Numbered from the stretch's first letter, positions 41,815 to 51,018 are shown. The stretch is DNA of 64,000 nucleotides from Salipiger aestuarii (GCF_003259905.1 NZ_QLMG01000016.1:22898-86897); one strand, 5' to 3'. Numbers and translations are program-made. The notes: generated by a model from the letters alone, not told the origin.

Positions 41815-42216
41815 TCAAACCAGGAGGAAGTGATACAGCCCCTCCGCCACTGGTTTATCTCGGGACGTCTGCCAGGAAATCGCACTGACACTCGCGATCC
41901 GCTTCCCCTTGCGCGTTACATGTGCGCTGGCATACAGCGGCCCCTTGGTGGCCGGTCTTAGATAATCCACGGTAAGATTGATCGGCTTGGCGGGAACGTC
42001 CGAAAATTCGGGATGGACCGCGATGGCCGACGTGGCCTCCATGAAACTTGCGATTATACCGCCGTGGTAAAGCTCCAGGACCGGGTTTCCGATATGACGG
42101 GAGGCAAAGGTCATCTCTGCATCGGCATGAAGGCTGTCAAGCCTCTGGACCTCGAAGTCGAGAAACCGGAAAAACGGCACCTTGGATACGTTGGCGTTGA
42201 CGGTTTGCAGGTCCAT
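41815..42216 (-). CDS. PaaI-like hotdog-fold thioesterase (first of a pair)
   Basis: This 133-aa hotdog protein has the LYHGGIIASFMEATSAIAV loop and helix (about residues 49-67) with the HGG motif of the PaaI family, then INLTVDYLRPATKGPLYASAHV. It would hydrolyse acyl-CoA thioesters. The ATG shares a base with the stop of the preceding thioesterase gene (TAATG), and the two may form a hetero-oligomer. It is the last gene of the leftward operon from 46799. Confidence 0.82.
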   Translation of the reverse strand: MDLQTVNANVSKVPFFRFLDFEVQRLDSLHADAEMTFASRHIGNPVLELYHGGIIASFMEATSAIAVHPEFSDVPAKPINLTVDYLRPATKGPLYASAHVTRKGKRIASVSAISWQTSRDKPVAEGLYHFLLV

Positions 42217-42698
42217 TACGAGGCTTTTCCTTCTGTCGTTGCGCCAAACAGGCCGGTCTCACCGCGCGTCAGTGCAAACGAGGCGGTTCCACGGGCAATT
42301 TCCGCGTCTTCATGCCCATCGAACCAGATGCTGCCGGCATCAAATGCAATGTGGCGGGTCTGTCGAAAGCAATGCGCGCGCACGATGACATCCGCGCGCG
42401 AATAGGCGGGGCGCAGGTAATCGACCCGCAGATCCAGTGTCGCCATGGTGCTGACGCCATCAATCGCCACAAAGTTCGCAAGCCCGAAAACACTGTCCAG
42501 AAGGGCGGTCAGAATGCCGCCATGAAGCAGGGTTTGGTCCTTGTCGACGCAGAAGTCAGGATTGAACGGCATCCGGACCCGAACGCCTGCGCTTGATACC
42601 TCTTCGATATCAAGCGCCATGTGGGTAATCAGACCACTGCCACGCGCATTCCACATCTGCGCGATCCGCTCCATTTTCTGTTTGGTGACTTCTGGCAT
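42216..42698 (-). CDS. PaaI-like hotdog-fold thioesterase (second of a pair)
   Basis: The 160-aa hotdog protein has TLLHGGILTALLDSVFGLANF (HGG motif, about residues 56-76) and LDLRVDYLRPAYSRADVIVRAH. It has an acidic catalytic residue (D) in the helix, as PaaI enzymes do. It lies 12 bp after the crotonase gene and overlaps the next thioesterase by one base. Tandem hotdog pairs often clean up dead-end acyl-CoAs in catabolic clusters. Confidence 0.82.
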   Translation of the reverse strand: MPEVTKQKMERIAQMWNARGSGLITHMALDIEEVSSAGVRVRMPFNPDFCVDKDQTLLHGGILTALLDSVFGLANFVAIDGVSTMATLDLRVDYLRPAYSRADVIVRAHCFRQTRHIAFDAGSIWFDGHEDAEIARGTASFALTRGETGLFGATTEGKAS

Positions 42699-42710
42699 GC
42701 ATTCTTTTCC

Positions 42711-43514
42711 TCAGCGCCCCGTGAAGTGGGGTTTTCGTTTCTCGATAAACGCGGCGATCGCCTCGTGGTGGTCTTCGGTCTGATGCATAAGGGCCTGATA
42801 GGCCGCAGCGGAATTCAGGAAATCCGGCAGATCCATCCGTTCGGCATTGCGCATCAGGCGCTTGGCGACGCGTACCGCGCGCGGTGGTTTCGCGGCGATC
42901 ACGGCGGCCCGTTCGCGCGCCCGTTCCATCAGCGCGTCATGCGGCACAACCTCTAGCACCATGCCAAGTTCCAGCGCCTCTTTTGCCTCGACCATGCGGC
43001 CCGAGAATGTCAGATCGGCCGCTTTCTGATGGCCAAGGCGGCGCAACATGAACCAACTGCCCGCATCGCCGGGGATGATGCCCAGGTTCAGGAACACCTC
43101 GCCGAACTTCGCCTTCTCGGATGCGACGCGCATGTCGCACATCATGGTCAGATCGCATCCCGCGCCAACCGCCGCGCCATTGACCGCCGCGATCGTCGGG
43201 ATGTCGAGGTTGTAAAGCGCAAGCGGCAGGCGCTGCACACCGTCGACATAGCTTTGCGCCGCCGTCAACGGTTCCTTGCGAAAGACGCTGTCGGGATCGT
43301 TCATTTCCTTGATGTCGCCGCCGGCACAGAACGCCGTACCTGCGCCGGTCAGAATCATGACGCTGACTTGCGGGTCCGCCTGCACCTTGGCAAATGTGTC
43401 CAGAAGCGAGGCGATCATGTCGTTGCCGGTGATCGGGTTGCGGCGGTCCGGATCGTTCAGCGTAACCGTGGCGATGCGATCGGAGATATCCAGAAGGACA
43501 TGTGGCTCACTCAT
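42711..43514 (-). CDS. Crotonase-fold enzyme (enoyl-CoA hydratase/isomerase family)
   Basis: This 267-aa crotonase has oxyanion-hole segments GTAFCAGGDI and NGAAVGAGCDLTMMCDM. The active-site block reads FGEVFLNLGIIPGDAGSWFMLRRLG. The hydratase Glu144 position is Phe, and an aspartate is present in IPGDAG, reminiscent of dienoyl-CoA isomerases. Isomerase or atypical hydratase chemistry is therefore more likely than plain crotonase activity. It overlaps the upstream SDR by eight bases. Confidence 0.83.
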   Translation of the reverse strand: MSEPHVLLDISDRIATVTLNDPDRRNPITGNDMIASLLDTFAKVQADPQVSVMILTGAGTAFCAGGDIKEMNDPDSVFRKEPLTAAQSYVDGVQRLPLALYNLDIPTIAAVNGAAVGAGCDLTMMCDMRVASEKAKFGEVFLNLGIIPGDAGSWFMLRRLGHQKAADLTFSGRMVEAKEALELGMVLEVVPHDALMERARERAAVIAAKPPRAVRVAKRLMRNAERMDLPDFLNSAAAYQALMHQTEDHHEAIAAFIEKRKPHFTGR

Positions 43515-44361
43515 TTTTACCGTCTCCGCGTTCGCGTTTGTCGAACATGTCGGGATTGATCATGTCACGGGCATCGTGGCCCATATGCAGGGTTTCCCCG
43601 CCGTCTACATAGATGTCTTCGCCGGTTATGAAATTTCCCAGATCGGATGCAAGGAAAATAATCGTGCCGGCGATGTCTTCGGCCAGGCCCATCCGGTTCA
43701 GGACAGAGCGGTTCAGTTCTTTCCACCGTTCCGGGGGAATGGGATAGCGGCCAAGCGCCTCGGTCTTGATCGTTCCCGGCGCGACGCAGTTCAGACGGAT
43801 GCCGTATTCGCCCCATTCGGCGGCCAGCGTTTTCATCATCCCGGTCACCCCCGCCCGCGCGGCAACGGTGTGGACAAAGCCGGTCAGCGCCGTCCGCGCC
43901 GAAATGGCGGTGACGAAGACGACCGAACCACCGTTATCATACATGAAATGATCCGCGGCCGCGCGGGTCATCTGCCATGATCCGATCAGGTTGTTGCGGA
44001 TCACCGCCTCGAAGCCCTTGTTGGTGATGTCACGCGCAGCGGCGATATACTGGCCGCCCGCATTGTTCACCAGAACGTCAAGCTGCCCGTAATGGTCCTT
44101 GATGCGGCCCATCGCGGCTTCGATGCTGTCCTCGTCGCGGGTGTCGCCGGGCACGACGAACGCCTCGCCCCCAGCCGCGCGGATCATTTCGGCGGTTTCT
44201 TCCAACGGCTCTTCGCGGCGCGCGAACAGTGCCAGCCTGGCCCCGCAAGACGCCATTTCAAGCGCCGTCGCCCGACCCATTCCCGAACCGGATCCGGTCA
44301 CAAGGGCAACCTGGCCCGCCATTAGATCCGGAGCATAACGCGATGTTCTTTTCTCGCTCAT
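43507..44361 (-). CDS. SDR resembling peroxisomal trans-2-enoyl-CoA reductase / AtuG-type
   Basis: The 284-aa SDR has TGSGSGMGRATALEMASCGA and NNAGGQYIAAARD. The YxxxK catalytic pair is not canonical: the segment reads TGFVHTVAARAGVTG, with Thr and Arg where Tyr and Lys are expected. That is how the enoyl-CoA reductase (PECR) and dienoyl-CoA reductase branch looks (VHSGAARAG in human PECR, from memory). Reduction of an enoyl-CoA is more plausible than alcohol oxidation. In pseudomonad atu clusters SDRs AtuB and AtuG hold similar positions. It sits between a crotonase and an isovaleryl-CoA-dehydrogenase-type gene. Confidence 0.84.
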   Translation of the reverse strand: MSEKRTSRYAPDLMAGQVALVTGSGSGMGRATALEMASCGARLALFARREEPLEETAEMIRAAGGEAFVVPGDTRDEDSIEAAMGRIKDHYGQLDVLVNNAGGQYIAAARDITNKGFEAVIRNNLIGSWQMTRAAADHFMYDNGGSVVFVTAISARTALTGFVHTVAARAGVTGMMKTLAAEWGEYGIRLNCVAPGTIKTEALGRYPIPPERWKELNRSVLNRMGLAEDIAGTIIFLASDLGNFITGEDIYVDGGETLHMGHDARDMINPDMFDKRERGDGKNE

Positions 44362-44371
44362 GGTTTCCCCC

Positions 44372-45571
44372 TCAGTTTTTCAGAAGTTCGCCGGAGATGA
44401 TCAGCTTGCGCACCTCCTGAGTGCCCGCACCAACCTCAAGCACACGCCCGGTCCGGTAAAGCCGGTTCACTTCCGTGTCACGCATGTACCCCGACCCGCC
44501 GTGGATCTGGACGGCCTTGTCCAGCACGAACGAGGTTACCTCGGCGGCCTTGAAAATCGCCGCCGCCGTGAGCTTGTGAATTTCGCCGCGCCCGCCTTCG
44601 CCCTCTTCCAGGCCCTCGCACATGGCGACGGTTTTCAGGGACAGGCTGCGCGCCGCCTCGATCCGCGTGTACATGTCGGCCAGCATCGCCTGCACCATCT
44701 GGAAGCTGGCGATCGGCTTGCCGAACTGCTGGCGCGTCTTGGCGTAATCGACGGAGATATCCAGCGCGCGCTGCGCAATGCCAAGCGCGTTGAAGCAGAC
44801 GATAGCCCGTTCAAGGTCGAGCCCCGACATCGTGACCGCCACGCCGCCGTCCAGCTTGCCGACCATGTTCTTGGCGGGCACGCGGCAATCCTCGAACACC
44901 AGTTCGCCGGTTGGCGAGCCGCGGAACCCCATCTTGTTGAGCTTCTGCGCCACCTTGAAACCGGGCGTGTCGGTTTCCACGATGAAGGCGGAAATGCCCT
45001 TGGCGCCCTTTTCCGGCGAGGTCTTGGCATAGGCCAGCACCAGATTGGCAATCGGCCCGTTGGTGATATAGATCTTGGTGCCGTTCAGGATGTAATCGTC
45101 GCCATCCTTTTTCGCCGTTGTCCGCATCGAGCCAAGCGCATCCGACCCGGCGCCGGGTTCGGTCAGGCCCAGTGCGCCGACCAGCGTGCCGTTGCACAGG
45201 CCGGGCAGATATTTGCGGCGCAGATCGTCATTGGCGTTGCGGTAGATGTTGTTGACGCACAGGTTGTCGTGGGCCACATGCGTCAGCCCGATGGCCGCCG
45301 ACGCGCGCGACAGTTCTTCGGTGATGATGCAGGCCGACGTGAAATCCAGCCCGGCACCGCCAAATTCCGGCGGCACGTTCAGCCCCAGATACCCCATCTT
45401 GCCCAGCGTGGGAAAGACCGAGGCGGGCAGATCATCGGTGTCGTCCATTTCCGCGTTCAGATGGTGAAATTCGGACATGAAAAACTTGCCGGCCTGATCG
45501 GCCAGCGCCTGCTGTTCGTCCGTCATGAAATGTGTCGGAAGGTCGATGTCGTTGCGCAGTTGCTTGTTCAT
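44372..45571 (-). CDS. Acyl-CoA dehydrogenase, isovaleryl/citronellyl-CoA type (1)
   Basis: This 399-aa enzyme carries the isovaleryl-CoA-dehydrogenase signature set: GALGLTEPGAGSDALGSMRTTA, MSGLDLERAIV (catalytic Glu on helix G), and GGSGYMRDTEVNRLYRTGRVLEVGAGTQEVR, where the MCAD glutamate position is Ala/Gly. It is about 60% identical by eye to the next gene upstream, so the pair arose by duplication. Substrates of this subfamily include isovaleryl-CoA and, in Atu pathways, citronellyl-CoA. Confidence 0.88.
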   Translation of the reverse strand: MNKQLRNDIDLPTHFMTDEQQALADQAGKFFMSEFHHLNAEMDDTDDLPASVFPTLGKMGYLGLNVPPEFGGAGLDFTSACIITEELSRASAAIGLTHVAHDNLCVNNIYRNANDDLRRKYLPGLCNGTLVGALGLTEPGAGSDALGSMRTTAKKDGDDYILNGTKIYITNGPIANLVLAYAKTSPEKGAKGISAFIVETDTPGFKVAQKLNKMGFRGSPTGELVFEDCRVPAKNMVGKLDGGVAVTMSGLDLERAIVCFNALGIAQRALDISVDYAKTRQQFGKPIASFQMVQAMLADMYTRIEAARSLSLKTVAMCEGLEEGEGGRGEIHKLTAAAIFKAAEVTSFVLDKAVQIHGGSGYMRDTEVNRLYRTGRVLEVGAGTQEVRKLIISGELLKN

Positions 45572-45584
45572 GGTCTTGCCCCCC

Positions 45585-46799
45585 TCAGGCGCGCAGCAGT
45601 TCTTCGGCGATGATGATCTTGCGCACCTCGCTGGTGCCCGCGCCGATCTCCAACAGCTTGTTTGCGCGGAACAGCCGGTTGATTTCGGTGTCCTGCATGT
45701 AGCCGGAGCCGCCGTGGATGTGGCAGGCCTCGGTGACGGCCTTGTTGAACGCCTCGCCCGCGTAAAGGCAGGCAGCCGCGGTCAGCTTGTGAATCTCGCC
45801 GCGACCACCGGCCCCCTTGGGCAGGCCGACACAGGCGGCCAGCGCGCGATAGCTGAAGGCGCGGGCGGTTTCGACCTCGGTATAGATCTCGGCCAGTTTC
45901 GACTGCACCATCTGGAAACTTGCGATCGGCTTGCCGAATTGTTCGCGGATCTTGGCGTATTCCAGACCCAGTTCCAGCGCGCGGTCGGCCATGCCCACGC
46001 AGACCGAGGCGACCATCGCCCGTTCCAGATCCAGCCCGCTCATCACCACCGAAACGCCGCTGTTTTCAGCGCCCATCATGGCCGAGGCCGGCACCCGGCA
46101 ATCCTCGAATACCAGTTCCCCGGTCGGCGAGCCGCGAAAGCCCATCTTGTCGAGCTTTCGCGCCACTTTGAAACCGGGATTGTCGGTTTCGATGATAAAG
46201 GCCGAAATGCCCTTGGCGCCCTTGGATTTGTCGGTCTTGGCATAGAGCAGGACCACATCGGCGATCGGCCCGTTGGTGATGTAGATCTTCGAGCCGTTGA
46301 TGACATAGTCATCGCCGTCGCGAACCGCCGTGGTCGCCATGGACCCAAGCGCATCCGAGCCCGCGCCGGGCTCTGTCAACCCCAATGCGCCGACAAGATC
46401 GCCGGAACACAGGCCCGGCACATATTTCTTGACCTGTTCCTCGGACCCGTTGCGCAGCAGGTTGTTCAGGCACAGGTTGTCATGTGCCCCGTGCGACAGC
46501 CCCACGGCCGGATTCCATTTCGAGATGACTTCGGACACCAGCGCCTGGGTGAATTCGTTCTGCCCAGATCCGCCCAGTTCCTCGGGCGCGGTGATGCCCA
46601 AAAGGCCCAGCTCTCCCATCTGTTTGAACAGATCGTCAGGCCACCATTCCTCCTCATCCATACGCGCCTGAAGCGGGTGCAGCACCTCGCGCGACACCCG
46701 ATCTACATGATCGACGATCTGGCGCTGCTCATCGGTCAGCGAATAGTTCGCCTTGATGGCTTCCAGTTCAGCGATGGCCGGTCCGTCCTTGCTGGACAT
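45585..46799 (-). CDS. Acyl-CoA dehydrogenase, isovaleryl/citronellyl-CoA type (2)
   Basis: The 404-aa enzyme shows GALGLTEPGAGSDALGSMATTA, MSGLDLERAMVAS (helix-G glutamate) and GGSGYMQDTEINRLFRANKLLEIGAGTSEVR, which is almost textbook isovaleryl-CoA dehydrogenase. The start MSSKDG has GGGAGGA seven bases upstream; the open frame is longer but non-homologous. It is the first gene of the leftward operon 46799-41815, divergent from the crotonase/AtuA operon across operator C. It is probably a tandem paralogue of the previous gene with a different chain-length preference. Confidence 0.88.
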   Translation of the reverse strand: MSSKDGPAIAELEAIKANYSLTDEQRQIVDHVDRVSREVLHPLQARMDEEEWWPDDLFKQMGELGLLGITAPEELGGSGQNEFTQALVSEVISKWNPAVGLSHGAHDNLCLNNLLRNGSEEQVKKYVPGLCSGDLVGALGLTEPGAGSDALGSMATTAVRDGDDYVINGSKIYITNGPIADVVLLYAKTDKSKGAKGISAFIIETDNPGFKVARKLDKMGFRGSPTGELVFEDCRVPASAMMGAENSGVSVVMSGLDLERAMVASVCVGMADRALELGLEYAKIREQFGKPIASFQMVQSKLAEIYTEVETARAFSYRALAACVGLPKGAGGRGEIHKLTAAACLYAGEAFNKAVTEACHIHGGSGYMQDTEINRLFRANKLLEIGAGTSEVRKIIIAEELLRA

Positions 46800-46840
46800 C
46801 TCTTTTCCTCCCGAAGAATGTCTTGTGCAGTGTTGACCAA

Positions 46841-46869
46841 AATCAAACACATGTTAGAAATTAGATCAA
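46841..46869 (-). promoter_or_regulatory. Promoter and operator C (46799 operon / 46931 operon)
   Basis: TCAAACACATGTTAGA at 46843-46858 is a one-mismatch version of the inverted repeat. On the minus strand it lies between -35 TTGATC (46869-46864) and -10 TTGATT (46846-46841) with a 17-bp spacer, the same geometry as operator A. It probably also controls the plus-strand operon starting at 46931. Confidence 0.7.
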
Positions 46870-46930
46870 GGCATGCTTTCGGCGACCCGAGGTTGCAAGC
46901 AAGGCGCTAACAGAAGGGGAGGGTTCGGAA

Positions 46931-47716
46931 ATGGTCGAGAACGTCGTCCGTTCGGAGGCCCGAGGGCACGAAATACGCATTACAATTTGCCGTCCGGACC
47001 AGCGCAATGCCCTGAATCGCGACGTGGCAGAGGGAATCGTCGCCGCGCTCCAGGTGGCCGAGGCGGACGCAGATTGCCGGGTGATCGTGGTGACCGGCGA
47101 GGGCGAGCGCGCTTTCTGTGCCGGCGGCGACCTCAAGGCGGGGGCCGACGGCGGCCCGTTCGTTCAGGATCCGGCGGATCCGGGGCATTTTGCCGGCAGG
47201 TTGTTCGAAGCTCTTCACGCCTGTCGGAAACCGACCATCGCGCGCATCAACGGTGTGGCCGTTGGCGGGGGCGCGGGCATCATCTGTGCCTGCGATCTGG
47301 CGGTGATGGCGGATCACGCCAAAATCGGCACGCCCGAGGTAAAGGTGGGGCTGTTTCCCATGACCATCGTTCCGCCGATGATGCGCGTGTTGCCACGGCG
47401 CAGGCTGATGGAGATGTTCATCACCGGCATCCCCCTGACGGCCGAGGAATCGCTGCGCCATGACCTGGTCAACTATGTGACAGACAGCGCCGGCCTTGAT
47501 GACAAGGTCTCCGAACTGGTCGCGCAAATAGCCGCGCAATCGCCGACCGCGATCCGGTTGGGGAAATACGCCTGCCACGCGATGGATGACATGACCTATC
47601 CGCAGCAGATGCGATTTGCGGAAACGCTGTTGCCGCGAATGGCACAGACCGAAGACGCGCGCGAGGGCTTCGACGCCTTCACTGCCAAACGCAAGCCGGA
47701 ATGGACGGGCCGCTGA
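46931..47716 (+). CDS. Enoyl-CoA hydratase with intact catalytic pair (AtuE-like position)
   Basis: The 261-aa crotonase keeps both hydratase glutamates: GTPEVKVGLFP (Glu144 type) and RRLMEMFITG (Glu164 type). GERAFCAGGDL and NGVAVGGGAGIICACD form the oxyanion hole. It opens the operon hydratase - AtuA-like - split carboxylase. In terpene catabolism this step is hydration of isohexenylglutaconyl-CoA (AtuE), and in leucine catabolism of methylglutaconyl-CoA. The surrounding genes make the former attractive but do not prove it. Confidence 0.85.
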   Translation: MVENVVRSEARGHEIRITICRPDQRNALNRDVAEGIVAALQVAEADADCRVIVVTGEGERAFCAGGDLKAGADGGPFVQDPADPGHFAGRLFEALHACRKPTIARINGVAVGGGAGIICACDLAVMADHAKIGTPEVKVGLFPMTIVPPMMRVLPRRRLMEMFITGIPLTAEESLRHDLVNYVTDSAGLDDKVSELVAQIAAQSPTAIRLGKYACHAMDDMTYPQQMRFAETLLPRMAQTEDAREGFDAFTAKRKPEWTGR

Positions 47717-47737
47717 AACAGCGGGGAGGAGAAGACT

Positions 47738-49537
47738 ATGTCGGATCGAAAGCTGCGCATCGGATGCGCGTCCGGTTTCTGGGGGGACACGCCCGAGGCC
47801 GTCGGCCAGCTGGTTTCCAGCGGCGATATTGACTACCTGGTGTTCGACTATCTGGCCGAGGTGACGATGTCTCTGATGGCCCGCGCCCGCGCCAAGACGC
47901 CGGAGGCGGGCTTTGCGCCGGACTTCGTCAAGGCGCTGGTGCCGTGGTTGCCTGAGATCAAGGCCAGGGGGATCAAGGTGGTGGCCAATGCCGGTGGGGT
48001 GAACCCCCGCGGCTGCCGCGATGCGCTTGCCAGGGCGGCGGAAGAGGCTGGGATCGACCTGTCCGTCGGTGTCGTTCTGGGCGACGATCTGATGGACCGC
48101 GCGGACGAGATCCGCGACCGTGGCGTGACCGAAATGTTCTCGGGCGCGGATTTCCCCGACGATATCTGGAGCATGAATGCCTATCTGGGCGCCCGCCCCA
48201 TCGCCACCGCTCTGGACGGCGGCGCCGAGATCGTGATCACCGGGCGCTGCGCCGACAGCGCGGTGGCGCTTGGCCCGCTGATGCATGAATTCGGCTGGGG
48301 CGATGACGATTGGGACAAGCTCAGCCAGGGCTCGCTGGCGGGTCATCTGATCGAATGCGGACCGCAAGGGACGGGCGGCAACTTTACCGATTGGCAGGAC
48401 GTGCCGGGCTGGGACAACATGGGCATGCCCATCGTCGAGATCTCGCCGGACGGCAGTTTTGTCATGACCAAGACGCCCGATACCGGCGGACTGGTTGTGC
48501 CGGGCTCGGTCGGCGAACAGATGCTTTACGAAATCGGCGATCCGCGGGCCTATCTGCTTCCGGACGTGATCTGCGACTGGTCCGGCGTCACGCTGGAACA
48601 GGTCGGCCCGGACCGCGTGCTGGTCAAGGGCGGCAAGGGCCTGGGGCGCACCGACAGCTACAAGGTGTCGGCCACCCATGCCGACGGCTGGCGCGCGGTC
48701 ACCACGCTGACGCTGGCTGCCATCGACGCGCCAGCCAAGGCCGAGCGCGTCGCGGATGCGATCCTGACCCGCTGCCGCCGGATTTTCCGCGACAGGAACC
48801 TCGGCGACTTTCGGCAGGTCAGCGTCGAGGTTCTGGGGGCCGAGGCCGCCTATGGCGCCAACGCCCGCGCCCGAACCCGCGAAGTGGTGCTCAAGATCGG
48901 TGCGGCGCATGACGACAGGCGCGCGCTGAACATCTTTGCCGGGGAGATCGCACCGATGGCCATTTCCACCGCGCAGGGTCTGACCGGATTTTTTGCCGGG
49001 CGGCCGAAGGTGCAGCCGGTGGTCCGCCTTTTCTCGTTCCTGCAAGACAAGTCCGACACGCCCGTTGCGGTCGAGGTCGACGGCAAGGATGTGCCGGTCA
49101 TCGTGGCCACCACGCCTGTGCAACTCGATCCGCCCGCCGTACCGCACGCAGACAGCCGCGACGCCGGCGCAGATGCGGTCAAGGTGCGGCTGGTCGATCT
49201 GGCCTGGGGCCGCTCCGGCGATAAGGGCGACATCGCCAATATCGGCATTCTGGCGCGCAAGCCCGAATATCTGCCCTATATCCGGTCGGCCCTGACCGAA
49301 GACGCGGTGAAAGACTATTTCGCCCATCTGTGCGACGGCCCGGTCGAACGCTTCGATCTACCCGGAAGCCATGCGCTGAACTTCCTGCTGCATGAATCGC
49401 TGGGCGGCGGCGGCATTGCCTCGGTCCGCATCGACCCGCAGGGCAAGGGGTTCGCGCAGATGCTGCTCGACATCGAAATTCCCGTACCGGCCGATCTGGC
49501 TGTGCAAAACGGGCTGCACCCCGCCAAGAGTGCGTGA
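47738..49537 (+). CDS. atuA: AtuA-family protein (DUF1446) of acyclic terpene catabolism
   Basis: This 599-aa protein is a full AtuA homologue. The N-terminal DUF1446 domain runs from LRIGCASGFWGDTPEA through DYLVFDYLAEVTMSLMARARA, KVVANAGGVNP and EIVITGRCADSAVALGPLMHEFGW. A C-terminal domain contains VRLVDLAWGRSGDKGDIANIGI (about residues 485-506) and ends HALNFLLHESLGGGGIASVRIDPQGK. AtuA is essential for citronellol/geraniol use in Pseudomonas, but its reaction is not settled; a hydratase/lyase role has been suggested. Here it lies between a hydratase and a carboxylase, the same partners as in atu operons. It has a strong GGGAGGAG ribosome site. Confidence 0.88.
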   Translation: MSDRKLRIGCASGFWGDTPEAVGQLVSSGDIDYLVFDYLAEVTMSLMARARAKTPEAGFAPDFVKALVPWLPEIKARGIKVVANAGGVNPRGCRDALARAAEEAGIDLSVGVVLGDDLMDRADEIRDRGVTEMFSGADFPDDIWSMNAYLGARPIATALDGGAEIVITGRCADSAVALGPLMHEFGWGDDDWDKLSQGSLAGHLIECGPQGTGGNFTDWQDVPGWDNMGMPIVEISPDGSFVMTKTPDTGGLVVPGSVGEQMLYEIGDPRAYLLPDVICDWSGVTLEQVGPDRVLVKGGKGLGRTDSYKVSATHADGWRAVTTLTLAAIDAPAKAERVADAILTRCRRIFRDRNLGDFRQVSVEVLGAEAAYGANARARTREVVLKIGAAHDDRRALNIFAGEIAPMAISTAQGLTGFFAGRPKVQPVVRLFSFLQDKSDTPVAVEVDGKDVPVIVATTPVQLDPPAVPHADSRDAGADAVKVRLVDLAWGRSGDKGDIANIGILARKPEYLPYIRSALTEDAVKDYFAHLCDGPVERFDLPGSHALNFLLHESLGGGGIASVRIDPQGKGFAQMLLDIEIPVPADLAVQNGLHPAKSA

Positions 49538-49548
49538 AAGGACGGATA

Positions 49549-51018
49549 ATGGGGATTTCCAAACTTCTGGTCGCCAATAGAGGCGAGATCGCGGCCCGCG
49601 TCCTGCGCACCGCCAGGGCGCGCGGCCTGGCGACCGCCGTCTTGCGGCACCGCTTGGAACAGGAGGGGCCGGCCCATCTGATTGCCGACGAGGTCGTGAC
49701 CATCGACGGCCCCACCCCCGTGGCCGCCTATCTCGACATTCCGCAGATCGTCGAGGTCGCGAAAAAAATCGGCGCGGACGCGGTGCATCCGGGCTATGGA
49801 TTCCTGTCGGAAAACGCGGGCTTTGTCGCTGCCCTGGAAAAGGCCGGCGTGACCTTCGTTGGCCCCACATCCGAGGTCATCGACCTGATGGGCGACAAGA
49901 TCCGCGCGCGCGCCTTTGTCGAGGAGCGCGGCTTTCCGGTTGCCCCCTCGGCCATCGAGGATGACGACCCCGCAAGTTTTGTCGAACGCTCCCGCGCGGT
50001 CGGCTATCCACTGCTGATCAAGCCCTCGGCGGGCGGCGGCGGCAAGGGGATGCGCGTGGTGCGCGAAGACGGCGCGTTAGAGTCGGAAATCGAAACCGCG
50101 CGCCGCGAGGGCGAGCGTTATTTCGGCGACGGGCGGCTGTTCGTCGAACGCTATATCGAACGTCCGCGCCATATCGAGGTGCAGGTGATGGGCGACGGGC
50201 AGGGCAATGTGGTCCATTTCTGGGAACGCGAGTGCTCGATCCAGCGCCGGTTCCAGAAGATCATCGAGGAAACGCCCTCGCCGGCGCTGACCCCCGAACA
50301 GCGAGACGAGATCTGCGAAACCGCCGCCGGCATCGCCCGCGCCGTCAATTATCGCGGCGCTGGCACGGTCGAGTTCATCTATGCGCAGGACGGCTCCTTT
50401 TATTTCCTCGAAATGAACACCCGGCTTCAGGTTGAACATCCGGTGACCGAGATGGTGACGGGGTATGACCTTGTCGCCGAACAGCTGCGCATCGCGGCGG
50501 GCGAGGGGCTGAGCGCAGCGCAGACCGACATTCCGCAGTCAGGTCATTCGATCGAGCTGCGCATCTGCGCCGAGGACGCAACGGAAGATTTCCGCCCCGC
50601 GATCGGCGACATCCTGCTGCTGGACGAGCCGCAGGGCGAGGGCGTGCGTGTGGACAGCGGCATTCTGGACGGTGGCAAGGTCACCACCGACTTTGACCCG
50701 ATGCTCTCCAAGCTGATCGTGCACGGGCCGGATCGCACGCAGGCCATCGCCCGCGCGCGGCAAGCGGTGCGGAATTATGTGATCCTCGGGGTGACCACCA
50801 ACACTGGTTATCTCGATGCGATCCTTGCGCACCCTGATTTCGCCTCGGGCAATGTCTCGACCGGGTTTCTGGCCGAGCAGGCCGAGGCGCTGACCGCGCC
50901 GGGCGAAGATGTGACCGAGCTGCTGATGGCGGTCGCCGCCCTGTCGGATGAACGGCTGGTGAGCGACGTGATGCAGATACCCGAGATGCACCGGAAAATG
51001 GGCGGGTGGAGAAACTGA
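49549..51018 (+). CDS. Biotin carboxylase subunit, separate chain (split carboxylase alpha)
   Basis: The 489-aa protein contains only the biotin carboxylase domains. These are LLVANRGEIAARVLRTARA, GYGFLSENAGF, the glycine loop KPSAGGGGKGMRVV near 163-176, active-site EMNTRLQVEHPVTEMV near 290-305 and the C-terminal cap. There is no BT or biotinyl part, which in methylcrotonyl- and geranyl-CoA carboxylases is fused behind it. The missing part is encoded by the next gene, coupled through TGATG. The start has AAAGGA six bases upstream. Confidence 0.9.
   Translation: MGISKLLVANRGEIAARVLRTARARGLATAVLRHRLEQEGPAHLIADEVVTIDGPTPVAAYLDIPQIVEVAKKIGADAVHPGYGFLSENAGFVAALEKAGVTFVGPTSEVIDLMGDKIRARAFVEERGFPVAPSAIEDDDPASFVERSRAVGYPLLIKPSAGGGGKGMRVVREDGALESEIETARREGERYFGDGRLFVERYIERPRHIEVQVMGDGQGNVVHFWERECSIQRRFQKIIEETPSPALTPEQRDEICETAAGIARAVNYRGAGTVEFIYAQDGSFYFLEMNTRLQVEHPVTEMVTGYDLVAEQLRIAAGEGLSAAQTDIPQSGHSIELRICAEDATEDFRPAIGDILLLDEPQGEGVRVDSGILDGGKVTTDFDPMLSKLIVHGPDRTQAIARARQAVRNYVILGVTTNTGYLDAILAHPDFASGNVSTGFLAEQAEALTAPGEDVTELLMAVAALSDERLVSDVMQIPEMHRKMGGWRN

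Noticed and set aside
46907..49327. Very long open frame (about 800 codons) on the minus strand opposite the hydratase and atuA genes
   Set aside because: It is the mirror of two well-supported genes in high-G+C DNA; the translation is rich in His, Arg and Gln with no domain, and it spans both genes and their spacer.
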